From Candidatus Binataceae bacterium (GTDB taxonomy: Bacteria; Desulfobacterota; Binatia; Binatales; Binataceae): a stretch of 32,871 nt of DNA. Within the stretch, counting starts at the first letter, position 1. Each line of letters opens with the position of its first letter. The stretch spans positions 1 through 32,871 of the forward strand of contig DATJXN010000096.1 of NCBI GenBank assembly GCA_035500095.1. The letters run 5' to 3'. Below are positions 8,644 to 17,369 of this stretch, in pieces. Below the pieces are notes generated by a model. That model saw nothing but the letters and a program-made list of their open reading frames with translations. It searched no databases and was not told the DNA's origin. The translations under genes were made by a program, and so were the position numbers.

Positions 8644-8871
8644 AAACATGGTGCCGGAGGGATTCCTCGCGCACTCACCAGTATGGCTTTGCCAGCCAAT
8701 CCGCCTCCTCGCCGGAGGCTTTCGAATGGTCACTCGGCCTCAACTGGTATTTGAACTCCAACGTCAAGATGCAATTGGACCACGCGCGCACCGGCTTCCG
8801 TTATGGCGCCGCCCAAGGCAAGGGTCGTGGACGAGAGCGTGATGTTAAGCGAGCTGCAGCTGCAGTTCTAG
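8643..8871 (+). pseudogene. Porin O/P-type outer-membrane porin, 3' remnant
   Basis: Immediately after yezD there is no intact gene, but the three frames contain the end of a phosphate-selective-porin-like (OprO/OprP) beta barrel. From 8682 one frame reads YGFASQSAS, then WSLGLNWYLNSNVKMQLDH and ARTGF, a typical penultimate strand pair. Near 8820 the frame shifts by one base, and the neighbouring frame ends SELQLQF with TAG at 8869-8871. A C-terminal Phe strand of this form is the usual porin finish. About 65-75 of roughly 400-500 residues remain. Porins of this type often accompany Rrf2-YezD and sulfate transporter genes, so this looks like a deleted operon tail. Confidence 0.65.
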
Positions 8872-8875
8872 TTCG

Positions 8876-9676
8876 TCAACCGGCGCTGCGGGCGGCGGGA
8901 TTTCGAAATGGCGCGAGCGCGCGGGCGGCGCGCTCCGCTTCGCGCCGCATCAGGACAAGGTCGGTGCCGTAGAGTATGAACCGCGCACCGCTCTCGACTG
9001 CGGCTTTGAGGTCTTCGGGATTAGCGGCAAGCCCGGCAAATGCGATGCCGCGCGCCACACATCGCGCGCGCACCTTCTCGAGCGCCGTGCGAAAGAGCGG
9101 ATTGCCGTACTGGCCGGGGATGCCGAGGTTTTGGGTCAGGTCCTGATTGCCGACGATCACGAGGTCCACGCCCTCGATCACGATCTCATCAACGCTCTCC
9201 AGCGCCTCGCGCGTCTCGATCATCACCGCAAGCAGCGTGTTGGCGTTCGCGTGGGCCATCGCCGCCGGCAAATCGACCTCCTCGTAATCGGTGCTCGCGC
9301 CGAGGTAGATAGCCATCCCGCGCCGGCCCTGCGGATAGTACTTCGCCATCTCGATAAAGCGGCGGACCTCGGCTCCGCTGGTGATGTGCGGGAGGATCAG
9401 GCTCTGGCATCCCGAATCCAGCAGGCGCGTGACGTGCTCGTATTGCAGGCCCGGAATGCGCACGATCGGGGTGATTCCGGCGGCGTGCGCGTGCGCGGCC
9501 AGATCGACCACGGTCTCGAGGTTGTAGGCGGAGTGCTCCATGCAGATCCAGGCGAAATCCATCCCGGCCGCGGCAAGCGTATGCATCACGCCGCGTCCCC
9601 TGGTATCCCACACGATCGTGCCAAGCGCGACGTTACCCGCCTTAAGGTCGGCCTTGAGTTTGTTGGTTCGCATCAT
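8876..9676 (-). CDS. HpcH/HpaI-family aldolase
   Basis: A 266-residue class II (metal-dependent) aldolase of the HpcH/HpaI family. These enzymes cleave or form 2-keto-acid aldols, classically 4-hydroxy-2-ketoheptanedioate in aromatic catabolism. Visible signatures include ALGTIVWDTRG, the substrate-binding Arg in PIVRIPG, LDSGCQSLILPH, the metal-binding Glu in AVMIETREALE and the Asp in VGNQDLTQNLG. I chose the Met at 9674-9676. An upstream Met (9689-9691) or a longer form to 9778 is open, but the longest would overlap the TetR gene by 38 bases. The order on the minus strand, tetR then this gene, suggests control by that regulator. The true substrate cannot be read from sequence. Confidence 0.9.
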   Translation of the reverse strand: MMRTNKLKADLKAGNVALGTIVWDTRGRGVMHTLAAAGMDFAWICMEHSAYNLETVVDLAAHAHAAGITPIVRIPGLQYEHVTRLLDSGCQSLILPHITSGAEVRRFIEMAKYYPQGRRGMAIYLGASTDYEEVDLPAAMAHANANTLLAVMIETREALESVDEIVIEGVDLVIVGNQDLTQNLGIPGQYGNPLFRTALEKVRARCVARGIAFAGLAANPEDLKAAVESGARFILYGTDLVLMRREAERAARALAPFRNPAARSAG

Positions 9677-9740
9677 TCGCCTCGACGTCATTCGCCTTGG
9701 ATCATCGCCCGTCTCGGTAGCTCCGGCCAATCGGTGGCTC

Positions 9741-10424
9741 TCACTCGGCCGATCGCGTTTTCCTCGGCCCTTCGCCATGGCGGCGCCGTCTTACCGGATT
9801 GGCGGCATCGCGCGAACGCGAAGGACGCCTATTGTCCCACGAACGCGATTGTATCGTGACACCTATTAGTCTCAGCAATTCCCGATACGCGCCCTCGACA
9901 CGCCTTCGTTCTCCTGTTGCCAGCAGATCCAGATGCAGGCCGCGGACTGCGCCGAGCGCGAGCGTAGCCAATGCTTGCGCCGGAGCAGGGGGAACGCCGA
10001 GCGCGGCCAGCGCTTCCTTGAACGGGGGGAGCCAATCGCCCACCGCCTTTTCGAGAAACCCCGGAAAGTTCTGGCGCTTCTGAAGCGCGAGCCCGTACAC
10101 CTCGTAAAAGAGCCGCGAGTATTTTTGCCTGCGAGGAGTGGCCGACAATTTCCAGTCGCGCAACAGCGACTCGATCCGGTCCGCCGGCCTCGCCATCGCG
10201 ACCGCGCGTCTGAAACTGAGCTGCTCGCGCACGCGAATACGCGCCAGCGCTTCCGCGATCAACCGCTCCTTGGTGCCGAAAAAATAGAGCAGCATGCGAG
10301 GACTGGTGTCGCTGGCCGCCGCCAAGGGCCGCAAAGAAAGCTCCGCCAGGCCATTGTCGAGGATGTAGTCGGCCACTCGTTCGAGCAGTTCCGCCCGCCG
10401 ATGCGGCGCTGTCGCCTCTTTCAT
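9741..10424 (-). CDS. TetR-family transcriptional regulator
   Basis: A 227-residue TetR-type repressor. Residues 8-55 form the DNA-binding domain: ELLERVADYILDNGLAELSL, then a helix-turn-helix reading RPLAAASDTSPRMLLYFFGT, then KERLIAEAL. The remaining helical part, about residues 60-195, would bind an effector. The last 30 residues are basic and low in order. It is divergent from a luciferase-like oxidoreductase and upstream of the aldolase. A 10-base palindrome sits six bases before its start codon. The likely scheme is autorepression with control of one or both neighbours, which is inference. The effector is unknown. Confidence 0.88.
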   Translation of the reverse strand: MKEATAPHRRAELLERVADYILDNGLAELSLRPLAAASDTSPRMLLYFFGTKERLIAEALARIRVREQLSFRRAVAMARPADRIESLLRDWKLSATPRRQKYSRLFYEVYGLALQKRQNFPGFLEKAVGDWLPPFKEALAALGVPPAPAQALATLALGAVRGLHLDLLATGERRRVEGAYRELLRLIGVTIQSRSWDNRRPSRSRDAANPVRRRRHGEGPRKTRSAE

Positions 10425-10429
10425 CGTGT

Positions 10430-10439
10430 AACGATCGTT
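10430..10439. promoter_or_regulatory. Palindrome before tetR, candidate operator
   Basis: AACGATCGTT is a perfect 10-base palindrome ending six bases upstream of the TetR start codon. Its position fits a repressor operator. It is shorter than typical TetR sites, and one copy could occur by chance. Confidence 0.35.
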
Positions 10440-10490
10440 TTCATATGTCGGCGCCTTAGGTCAATTCGGCGCGCGCCAAGAGCTCACGTT

Positions 10491-10507
10491 CCCGAACGGG
10501 ATTCGGG
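10491..10507. promoter_or_regulatory. Inverted repeat in the tetR/oxidoreductase divergent region
   Basis: CCCGAA (10491-10496) and TTCGGG (10502-10507) form a six-pair inverted repeat with a five-base spacer, midway between the divergent TetR and oxidoreductase genes. It could be an operator (total 17 bases, a usual TetR-site length) or a small RNA hairpin. Confidence 0.35.
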
Positions 10508-10588
10508 TTCTGGCGTGACGCGCGGAAGCGGGTGTGGTAGTGCAACAATGATGGTTTGATTCCCGGGACCGCGAGGGGAGAATCTCGC

Positions 10589-11611
10589 ATGAACGTCGGA
10601 CTGATGTTTTCTTTCCGCAATCCGCCCAGATGGAAAAAACCCTGGGCGGACGTTTACGAATCCCAGCTCGAGCAGGCCCAGCTCGCCGAAGACCTCGGCT
10701 ACGACACGGTCTGGCTAACCGAGCATCACTTTGCCGAGGACGGCTACTCGCCGTCGCTGATGACGCTGGCCGGTGCGGTCGCTGCGAAGACGCGCCGGGT
10801 GCGGATCGGGACGTTCCTGCTGTTGCTTCCGCTGCACAACGCCGTCCGCGTGGCGGAGGATGCGGCGACGGTTGACGTGATCTCAAAAGGGCGCTTTGAC
10901 CTCGGCATCGGCAAAGGATACGCAAAGCACGAGTTCCTCGGCTACGGAATTCCACGCAAGGAGCGCCCATCCCGTTTCGAAGAGGGAATCGACGTTATCC
11001 GCGGCATCTGGACCCAGGACCCGTTCTCCTTCCAAGGGAAGCATTACAACCTGCAGGATATTCGGCTAACGCCAAAACCCATCCAGCAGCCGCATCCGCC
11101 GCTCTGGGTCGGTGCGCTGAATCCCAAGGCGGTCGATCGCGCGGCGCGGCTCGGATGCCATTTCCTCGGGATCGGAGATACCTCGGCCTACGACGACGCC
11201 CTGCGCCGCTACGGCCGCAATCCGGCGGACTTCAGCGTAGCGCAACTGGTCTGGACCCATATCGGACCTTCGCGGGATCAGGCCTGGGACGAGGTCCAGG
11301 ACCACGTGCATTGGATGTTGACGGTCTACGGAGAGTGGCTGCGCGAAGCCGGCGAGGTCCAGGGCCCGCCGTCGATATTCAAGCCGCCACCGGCCTCCGA
11401 GTTGCGGCGCACCACCGAGCCGCTGCTGTTCAACCCGCTGGTGGGCACCGCCGCGGAGGTCGCCGAAGGCCTTGAGAAGTTCACGAGCCAGGTGCGGACG
11501 ACGCACCTTGTGCTGGGAATGCACTTTCCGGGGATCGACCCGAAAATCGTGCGGCGCTCGATGGAAACCTTCGCGCGCGAGCTCCTGCCCGCGCTCAAGA
11601 ACAAGCGCTAG
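10589..11611 (+). CDS. LLM-class flavin-dependent oxidoreductase
   Basis: A 340-residue luciferase-like monooxygenase-superfamily protein with a TIM-barrel fold that uses FMN or F420. The start ATG 10589 follows GAGGGGAG (10573-10580, spacing 8), so the longer open frame is not used. Family blocks include LGYDTVWLTEHHFAEDGYSP near residues 36-55, VRIGTFLLLLPLHNA and RVAEDAATVDVISKGRFDLG, then GIGKGY and PPLWVGALNP. These match alkane- or limonene-type flavin oxidoreductases, which oxidise small organic compounds. It is divergent from a TetR gene with inverted repeats between them, so inducible expression by the TetR effector is plausible. The substrate is unknown. Confidence 0.92.
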   Translation: MNVGLMFSFRNPPRWKKPWADVYESQLEQAQLAEDLGYDTVWLTEHHFAEDGYSPSLMTLAGAVAAKTRRVRIGTFLLLLPLHNAVRVAEDAATVDVISKGRFDLGIGKGYAKHEFLGYGIPRKERPSRFEEGIDVIRGIWTQDPFSFQGKHYNLQDIRLTPKPIQQPHPPLWVGALNPKAVDRAARLGCHFLGIGDTSAYDDALRRYGRNPADFSVAQLVWTHIGPSRDQAWDEVQDHVHWMLTVYGEWLREAGEVQGPPSIFKPPPASELRRTTEPLLFNPLVGTAAEVAEGLEKFTSQVRTTHLVLGMHFPGIDPKIVRRSMETFARELLPALKNKR

Positions 11612-11648
11612 CGCGGCGCACGCGCGGCCGACGCGGCGCCTGCGGGGT

Positions 11649-11960
11649 TCATGCGGGCCGCGTCCACTCGATCTGGCGTTTGACGTCGACGCTCAGAATT
11701 TTGTAGGCGGAGAAGATCTCCTTCCTGCCGACGATCATCTTTTCCCGATGCGCAGCGTTGTCGATCCAGGACTGCAGGGCGCGATCGTCGCGCCAGTACG
11801 ATATCTCGAGCCGCACTCCCGGCCGCATCTGACTTTCGAAGTTGTCCATCGAGATGAAGCCGTCGATCGCCTGGATCTCGGGAATCAGCACCGCGAAGGC
11901 TTCTCCCAGCCGCTCTTCCATCTCGGCCCTAACGCTGTACTCGATGATGCATGCGACCAT
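11649..11960 (-). CDS. ABM-fold (antibiotic biosynthesis monooxygenase) protein
   Basis: A 103-residue protein of the dimeric alpha/beta-barrel antibiotic biosynthesis monooxygenase family. It shows the opening strand VACIIEYSV, a helix ERLGEAFAVLIPEIQAI, then GFISMDNFES, EISYWRDDRALQSWI and HREKMIVGRKEIFSAY. Such proteins act as cofactor-free monooxygenases, quinone-linked enzymes or simply small-molecule binders, so the activity cannot be assigned. The ATG has a strong GAGGAGG site a few bases upstream. It lies tail to tail with the flavin oxidoreductase (37-base gap), with no obvious terminator between them. Confidence 0.85.
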   Translation of the reverse strand: MVACIIEYSVRAEMEERLGEAFAVLIPEIQAIDGFISMDNFESQMRPGVRLEISYWRDDRALQSWIDNAAHREKMIVGRKEIFSAYKILSVDVKRQIEWTRPA

Positions 11961-12026
11961 GACGCCCTCCTCGCGCTCTCTTGAAACGTAGCGGCCGCCC
12001 CGTCTGCGCCTCCGCTTCGGCCGCGG

Positions 12027-12449
12027 CTACTCGCCAATCACCTTGATCAGAATGCGCTTAGGGCGCCGGCCGTCGAACTCGCCGTAAAAGATCTGCTCCC
12101 ACGGTCCGAAATCGAGCTTGCCCGCGGTGACTGCGACCACCACCTCGCGGCCCATCACCTGGCGCTTGTGATGAGCGTCGCCGTTGTCCTCGCCGGTGCG
12201 ATTGTGATGGTACCGCTCGGGACTCGGATCGTACGGCGCGAGCCATTCGAGCCATCGCTTGTAATCCTCGTGCAGTCCCGGCTCATTGTCGTTGATAAAG
12301 ACCGAAGCGGTAATATGCATCGCGTTGACCAGGCATAGCCCCTCGCGCACGCCGCTATCTTTTATCGCCTGCGCCACGTCGTCCGTCAGGTTCACGAAGC
12401 CCATCCGCTCGGGAACCTTGACCGTGAGATATTTGGTATGCGAGCGCAT
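12027..12449 (-). CDS. YjbQ/UPF0047-family protein
   Basis: A 140-residue protein of the YjbQ (UPF0047) family, annotated in other bacteria as secondary thiamine-phosphate synthase, although its physiological role is unsettled. Conserved histidines and acids are clear: [38 protein letters not shown] and [17 protein letters not shown]. These line the metal-like site typical of the family. The length is normal. The start codon lies only three bases after the aldo/keto reductase stop (TGA-ACG-ATG), so the two genes are surely one transcript and probably coupled in translation. Confidence 0.93.
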   Translation of the reverse strand: MRSHTKYLTVKVPERMGFVNLTDDVAQAIKDSGVREGLCLVNAMHITASVFINDNEPGLHEDYKRWLEWLAPYDPSPERYHHNRTGEDNGDAHHKRQVMGREVVVAVTAGKLDFGPWEQIFYGEFDGRRPKRILIKVIGE

Positions 12450-12452
12450 CGT

Positions 12453-13424
<972 letters not shown>

Positions 13425-13567
13425 GGATGACACCTCATACTGCAATTGCCTTGAGCGTGCGAGGCCGATACTCGGGTTTTACTGCGTCCGGGCGCGCAGG
13501 CCAAGCCCGCGCCGCTTGCGCGCGCGAGTTGCGCAGAGACAACTCGGACATCGGATGATCGAAAAAA

Positions 13568-14185
13568 ATGGCGGAATTTCTGTTCAACGGACCCGAGGGC
13601 GCCGCGAGCACGCTCGTCCTCGCGCACGGAGCGGGCGGTCCGATGGATTCGCCCTTCATGGAGACGATCGCCGCCGGCGTCGCAAAGGCCGGAATCCGCG
13701 TCGCGCGCTTCGAGTTCCCCTACATGCGGCGATGGCGCGAAACCCGCAAAGGCGGCGCGCCCGATCCCGCGCCCGTGCTGATGCAATCCTGGCGCGATGC
13801 GATCGATGAACTCGGCGGCGGAAAGAGCCTCATCATCGGCGGCAAATCGCTCGGTGGCCGGATGGCAAGCATGATCGCGGACGAAACCGGCGTGCGCGGA
13901 CTCGTCTGTCTCGGCTATCCGTTTCATCCGCCGGGCAAGCCCGAGCGCACGCGCACGCGGCATCTCGAAGAGCTTCGCACTCCGGCGTTGATCCTCCAGG
14001 GAACCCGCGACCCCTTTGGCAAGCCCGCGGAGGTCAGGAGCTACAAGCTCGCGCGCGCGATCCGGGTTGAATGGCTCGAGGATGGCGACCATTCGCTCAA
14101 GCCGCGTGTGCGGTCGGGCCGCGCCGAAGCCGATAATCTTAACGCGGCCGTCATCCGCATCGCGGAATTTATCGCCGCGCTGTGA
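13568..14185 (+). CDS. KANL3/Tex30-type alpha/beta hydrolase
   Basis: A 205-residue compact alpha/beta hydrolase of the KANL3/Tex30 (dienelactone-hydrolase-like) group. The oxyanion region LAHGAGGPMDSPFM is near residues 18-31. The nucleophile elbow GGKSLGGRMAS places the catalytic Ser at residue 94. The acid is in LQGTRDPFG, and the His is in DGDHSLKPR, a distinctive end for this family. Predicted role is hydrolysis of an ester or other acyl bond in the cytosol; no substrate is known. ATG 13568 is preceded by an A-run rather than a clear ribosome site. It precedes the glycogen phosphorylase gene by 136 bases on the same strand. Confidence 0.88.
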   Translation: MAEFLFNGPEGAASTLVLAHGAGGPMDSPFMETIAAGVAKAGIRVARFEFPYMRRWRETRKGGAPDPAPVLMQSWRDAIDELGGGKSLIIGGKSLGGRMASMIADETGVRGLVCLGYPFHPPGKPERTRTRHLEELRTPALILQGTRDPFGKPAEVRSYKLARAIRVEWLEDGDHSLKPRVRSGRAEADNLNAAVIRIAEFIAAL

Positions 14186-14321
14186 ACTCGGTTGCGGCGT
14201 CCAAATCATGCCAGGTCATGCCGGCCGCGCCACGCTCGACGCGTTGGCGCACCCCCCAAAGTGCACAACGCGCGCAGGAATGTCTTGTGTTGGATGGCTG
14301 CGCTCCGTAATTTCTTCCAAT

Positions 14322-16775
14322 ATGTCGTCTTCTCCCGCTCCGCACGCGAATGGTGCGGCGCCCACGCTAATCGACCTGATCCGGCATCACACCCGCTTCA
14401 CCATCGCGAAGCGGCGGGCGGAAATGTCGCGGCGCGACTGGTTTCACGTCACCGCGCTTGCGGTACGCGACCTGCTGGTCGAACGAATGGTCGCGACCCG
14501 CGCGCGCTTCGAACGCACTGGCACGAAGAAGCTCTATTACCTCTCGCTCGAGTACCTCGTCGGGCGCTCGCTCGAAAACAATCTGCTCAACCTCGGCGCG
14601 ATCGAGGCCTGCCGCGAATTCCTCGCGGTCAACGGAATCGACCTGCAGCTGCTGTTCGAAGAGGAAGCTGACGCGGGACTCGGCAACGGGGGCCTGGGCC
14701 GCCTCGCCGCCTGCCTTCTCGATTCGCTGGCCACGCTCGATTTGCCCGGCTACGCCTACGGCATCAACTACGAGTTCGGCCTCTTCCGCCAGGGAATCAG
14801 GGACGGCTACCAGGTCGAGCAGCCCGATAACTGGCGGCGCGACATCTCGCCGTGGCTGATCACGCGGGCTGACGAAGCCTGCGTGGTGCCGGTGTACGGC
14901 CGAATCGAGCCGGCGAGCAACCATCGCGGCGAGTACCGGTCGCTATGGGTGGATCAACGCACCCTGGTCGGCATTCCGGCCGATCTGCCGATCTCCGGCT
15001 ACGGCAGCGATGCGGTGAACTTCGTGCGCCTGTTCTCGGCCACCGCCTCGGACGAGTTCGATCTCCATATCTTCAACGCCGGCGGTCATCTCAAGGCGGT
15101 CGAGAAGAAGGTGGGCGTCGAAGCCATCTCGAAAATCCTCTATCCGTCGGATGCCGGAGAGGCGGGGCGTGAGCTGCGGCTCCTGCAGGAATATTTCTTC
15201 GTGGCCTGCGCGGTGCGCGACATCGCGCGGCGTTTCTTCGGCCGCGGCGAGGACATCCACGATTTTCCTTCGCGGGTGGCAATCCAGCTCAACGATACGC
15301 ATCCCGCGCTCGCGGTCCCCGAACTGATGCGGCTGTTCATCGATCAGCACGATCAGTCATGGGAGACGGCGTGGGAAATCACGCGGGCGACCGTCGCCTA
15401 CACCAACCACACCTTGATGCCCGAAGCGCTCGAGCGCTGGCCGGTCGAACTGCTCGGGCGCGTGGTGCCACGCCATCTCGAGATCATCTACGAGATCAAC
15501 CGCCGCTTCCTGGCCGAGGCCGCCGAGGTGTGGCCGGACGGCTCCGATCAGGCGAGCCGGATTTCGATTGTCCAGGATGGACATGAGCCCCAGGTCCGCA
15601 TGGCGCATCTGGCGATCGTCGGCAGCCATTCGATCAACGGGGTTTCCAGACTGCACTCCGAGCTGGTCAAGACGCGCCTCGCGCCGGAGCTGTACCGCCT
15701 CTGGCCGGCCCGTTTCAACAACAAGACCAACGGCGTGACTCAGCGGCGATGGCTGCTGATGGCGAATCCGCGCCTCGCGCAGTTGCTGGACGAAACCATC
15801 GGGAACGGATGGACGACGGACCTCGAACAGGTCCGCGAACTCGAACGCCTGGCGGACAACGTCGAGTTCCAGGACCGTTTCACGACGATCAAGCGCGCCA
15901 ACAAGGAACGCCTGGCCGCGCTGGTCCATCGCGGCACCGGCGTGGACGTCGACCCGGCCTCGATCTTCGACGTTCAAGCCAAACGCATCCACGAGTACAA
16001 GCGCCAACTGCTGATGGCCCTCGGGATCGTGGACGAGTACCTGGCGCTGGTCGAAGACGGCGTCGAGCCCCTGGTGCCACGGACCTACCTGTTCGCGGGC
16101 AAGGCCGCGCCGAACTACTGGACCGCGCAGATGATCATCAAGCTCATCAACAGCCTCGCCGCGGCCATCAACGAAGACCCGCGCACGCGCGGGCTGATAA
16201 AGGTCGCGTTCCTGCCGGACTACCGCGTCTCGCTGGCGGAGAAGATCATCCCCGGAGCCGACGTATCCGAACAGATCTCGACCGCAGGCACCGAAGCCTC
16301 GGGCACCGGCAACATGAAGTTCGCGATGAACGGCGCGCTGACGATCGGCACCCTGGACGGCGCCAACGTCGAGATCCGCGAGCAAGTCGGCGCTGAGAAC
16401 ATCTTCATTTTCGGCCTGACCGCCGACGTCATCGCGGAGATGCGCGCGGTCGGCTCCTACGATCCGCGGCAATACTACGAAGGCGATCCGTCGCTGCGGC
16501 GCGTGCTCGACGCGCTCGCCTCCGACCGCTTCTGTCCGCGCGAACCCGGTTCTTTCAGATGGTTGCCGGAAACGCTTCTCAACCGCGACGAATATTTCGT
16601 AGTCGCGGATTTCGCATCGTACGTCGCGACCAAGCGTCGAATCGCCGACGAGTATCTCCAACCCGCGCTCTGGACGCGCAAGGCGATTCTCAACGTCGCG
16701 CGCGTAGGCTGTTTTTCCAGCGATCGCACCGTGCGCGAATACGCTCGCGATATCTGGGACCTCAAGCCGGTCTAA
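14322..16775 (+). CDS. glgP: Glycogen/starch/maltodextrin phosphorylase
   Basis: An 817-residue glycogen phosphorylase (GT35) that releases glucose-1-phosphate from alpha-1,4-glucans using phosphate and PLP. Hallmarks run through the length: YYLSLEYLVGRSLENNLLNL, GLGNGGLGRLAACLLDS, YGINYEFGLF, QLNDTHPALAVPELMR, FNNKTNGVTQRRW, KRIHEYKRQLL and the cofactor block EASGTGNMKFAMNGALTIGT, whose Lys (residue 666) binds PLP. ATG 14322 gives the normal family length. The open frame extends upstream into the preceding hydrolase gene, but that extension has no homology. No clear ribosome site precedes it. No other glycogen genes are nearby, so storage-polymer use is handled from scattered loci. Confidence 0.96.
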   Translation: MSSSPAPHANGAAPTLIDLIRHHTRFTIAKRRAEMSRRDWFHVTALAVRDLLVERMVATRARFERTGTKKLYYLSLEYLVGRSLENNLLNLGAIEACREFLAVNGIDLQLLFEEEADAGLGNGGLGRLAACLLDSLATLDLPGYAYGINYEFGLFRQGIRDGYQVEQPDNWRRDISPWLITRADEACVVPVYGRIEPASNHRGEYRSLWVDQRTLVGIPADLPISGYGSDAVNFVRLFSATASDEFDLHIFNAGGHLKAVEKKVGVEAISKILYPSDAGEAGRELRLLQEYFFVACAVRDIARRFFGRGEDIHDFPSRVAIQLNDTHPALAVPELMRLFIDQHDQSWETAWEITRATVAYTNHTLMPEALERWPVELLGRVVPRHLEIIYEINRRFLAEAAEVWPDGSDQASRISIVQDGHEPQVRMAHLAIVGSHSINGVSRLHSELVKTRLAPELYRLWPARFNNKTNGVTQRRWLLMANPRLAQLLDETIGNGWTTDLEQVRELERLADNVEFQDRFTTIKRANKERLAALVHRGTGVDVDPASIFDVQAKRIHEYKRQLLMALGIVDEYLALVEDGVEPLVPRTYLFAGKAAPNYWTAQMIIKLINSLAAAINEDPRTRGLIKVAFLPDYRVSLAEKIIPGADVSEQISTAGTEASGTGNMKFAMNGALTIGTLDGANVEIREQVGAENIFIFGLTADVIAEMRAVGSYDPRQYYEGDPSLRRVLDALASDRFCPREPGSFRWLPETLLNRDEYFVVADFASYVATKRRIADEYLQPALWTRKAILNVARVGCFSSDRTVREYARDIWDLKPV

Positions 16776-16792
16776 GCCCTCTCCCCGCGGCG

Positions 16793-16811
16793 CCCGGCTC
16801 GCGCGGCCGGG
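16793..16811 (+). terminator. Hairpin after glgP, possible terminator
   Basis: CCCGGC (16793-16798) pairs with GCCGGG (16806-16811) around a seven-base loop, 17 bases after the phosphorylase stop. The stem is short and pure GC, with no T run, so this is only a weak terminator candidate. Confidence 0.3.
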
Positions 16812-16933
16812 TGTCGAGGCGCGCGCTCGCCCGCCTCAGCCTGTGCAAACCGGGCCATCTGGTGTATATGCCAGTCTGAATCGGGCCCGACGCGCCAATC
16901 GCGCGGGACGCCGAAGGCCTAACCAACCGCAAC

Positions 16934-16939
16934 GGAGGA
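16934..16939 (+). promoter_or_regulatory. Ribosome site that favours the GTG start at 16947
   Basis: GGAGGA at 16934-16939 lies one base before ATG 16941, too close to serve it. It is seven bases before the in-frame GTG 16947, the usual distance, so the GTG is the likelier start. Confidence 0.6.
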
Positions 16940-16946
16940 AATGGCG

Positions 16947-17357
16947 GTGAATACTGAAGCCACCGCGGACCTGGTCCTGCCGGTTGACACGATTCGCGAT
17001 CGCCTGAACCGCGATCCGGAATTTCTCCTAGCGGCACGCTTCTGGTACTGCGATATCCGCTTCTTTATCGGCAAGGATCAGTATTTCATGCGGATCGACA
17101 ACGGCAAGGTCGATCGTTTTCAGCACGGAAGCCAGGGTTTCGATCCCTACACGATAAATATCGGTGGCCCTCCAGAAGTCTGGAGAAGGATGATGGAGCG
17201 GCGGCCGCAGCCTTTCTACCACGACTGGTTCGCGGCTTCGTTCCATCACGACTTCACTTTCGGCGGCGATCTCGAATCGGCTTATGCGTACTACTATGCA
17301 ATCCGCCGCATCAACGCGATCATGCGCCAGTCGATTATCGATTCGCGCGCCGCGTAG
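16947..17357 (+). CDS. Hypothetical protein paired with an alpha/beta hydrolase
   Basis: A protein of 136 residues (138 from the ATG at 16941) with no family I can name. It is rich in aromatic residues and looks like a single compact domain: FLLAARFWYCDIRFFIGKD, QYFMRIDNGKVDRF, GGPPEVWRRMMERRP, then an aromatic and His-rich DWFAASFHHDFTFGGD and a helical tail with RRINAIMRQSI. The pattern (small-molecule-sized cavity, Trp/Phe rich) resembles SCP2-like or NTF2-like binding proteins, but I cannot prove it. The hydrolase gene follows 12 bases later, so the two probably act together. Confidence 0.75.
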   Translation: MNTEATADLVLPVDTIRDRLNRDPEFLLAARFWYCDIRFFIGKDQYFMRIDNGKVDRFQHGSQGFDPYTINIGGPPEVWRRMMERRPQPFYHDWFAASFHHDFTFGGDLESAYAYYYAIRRINAIMRQSIIDSRAA

Positions 17358-17369
17358 AGGGGCAGGACA

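Noticed and set aside
14016..14321. Upstream extension of the glycogen phosphorylase frame
   Set aside because: The frame stays open into the preceding hydrolase, but the extra residues are not phosphorylase-like. ATG 14322 gives the normal length.
14186..14321. Direct repeat TCATGCC (two copies three bases apart) before glgP
   Set aside because: The copies are too short and too few to call a repeat element or regulatory site.
15357..16661. A 434-codon open frame on the minus strand inside glgP
   Set aside because: It is fully antisense to a strongly conserved phosphorylase and has no recognisable domain. Long antisense frames are expected in GC-rich codon usage.
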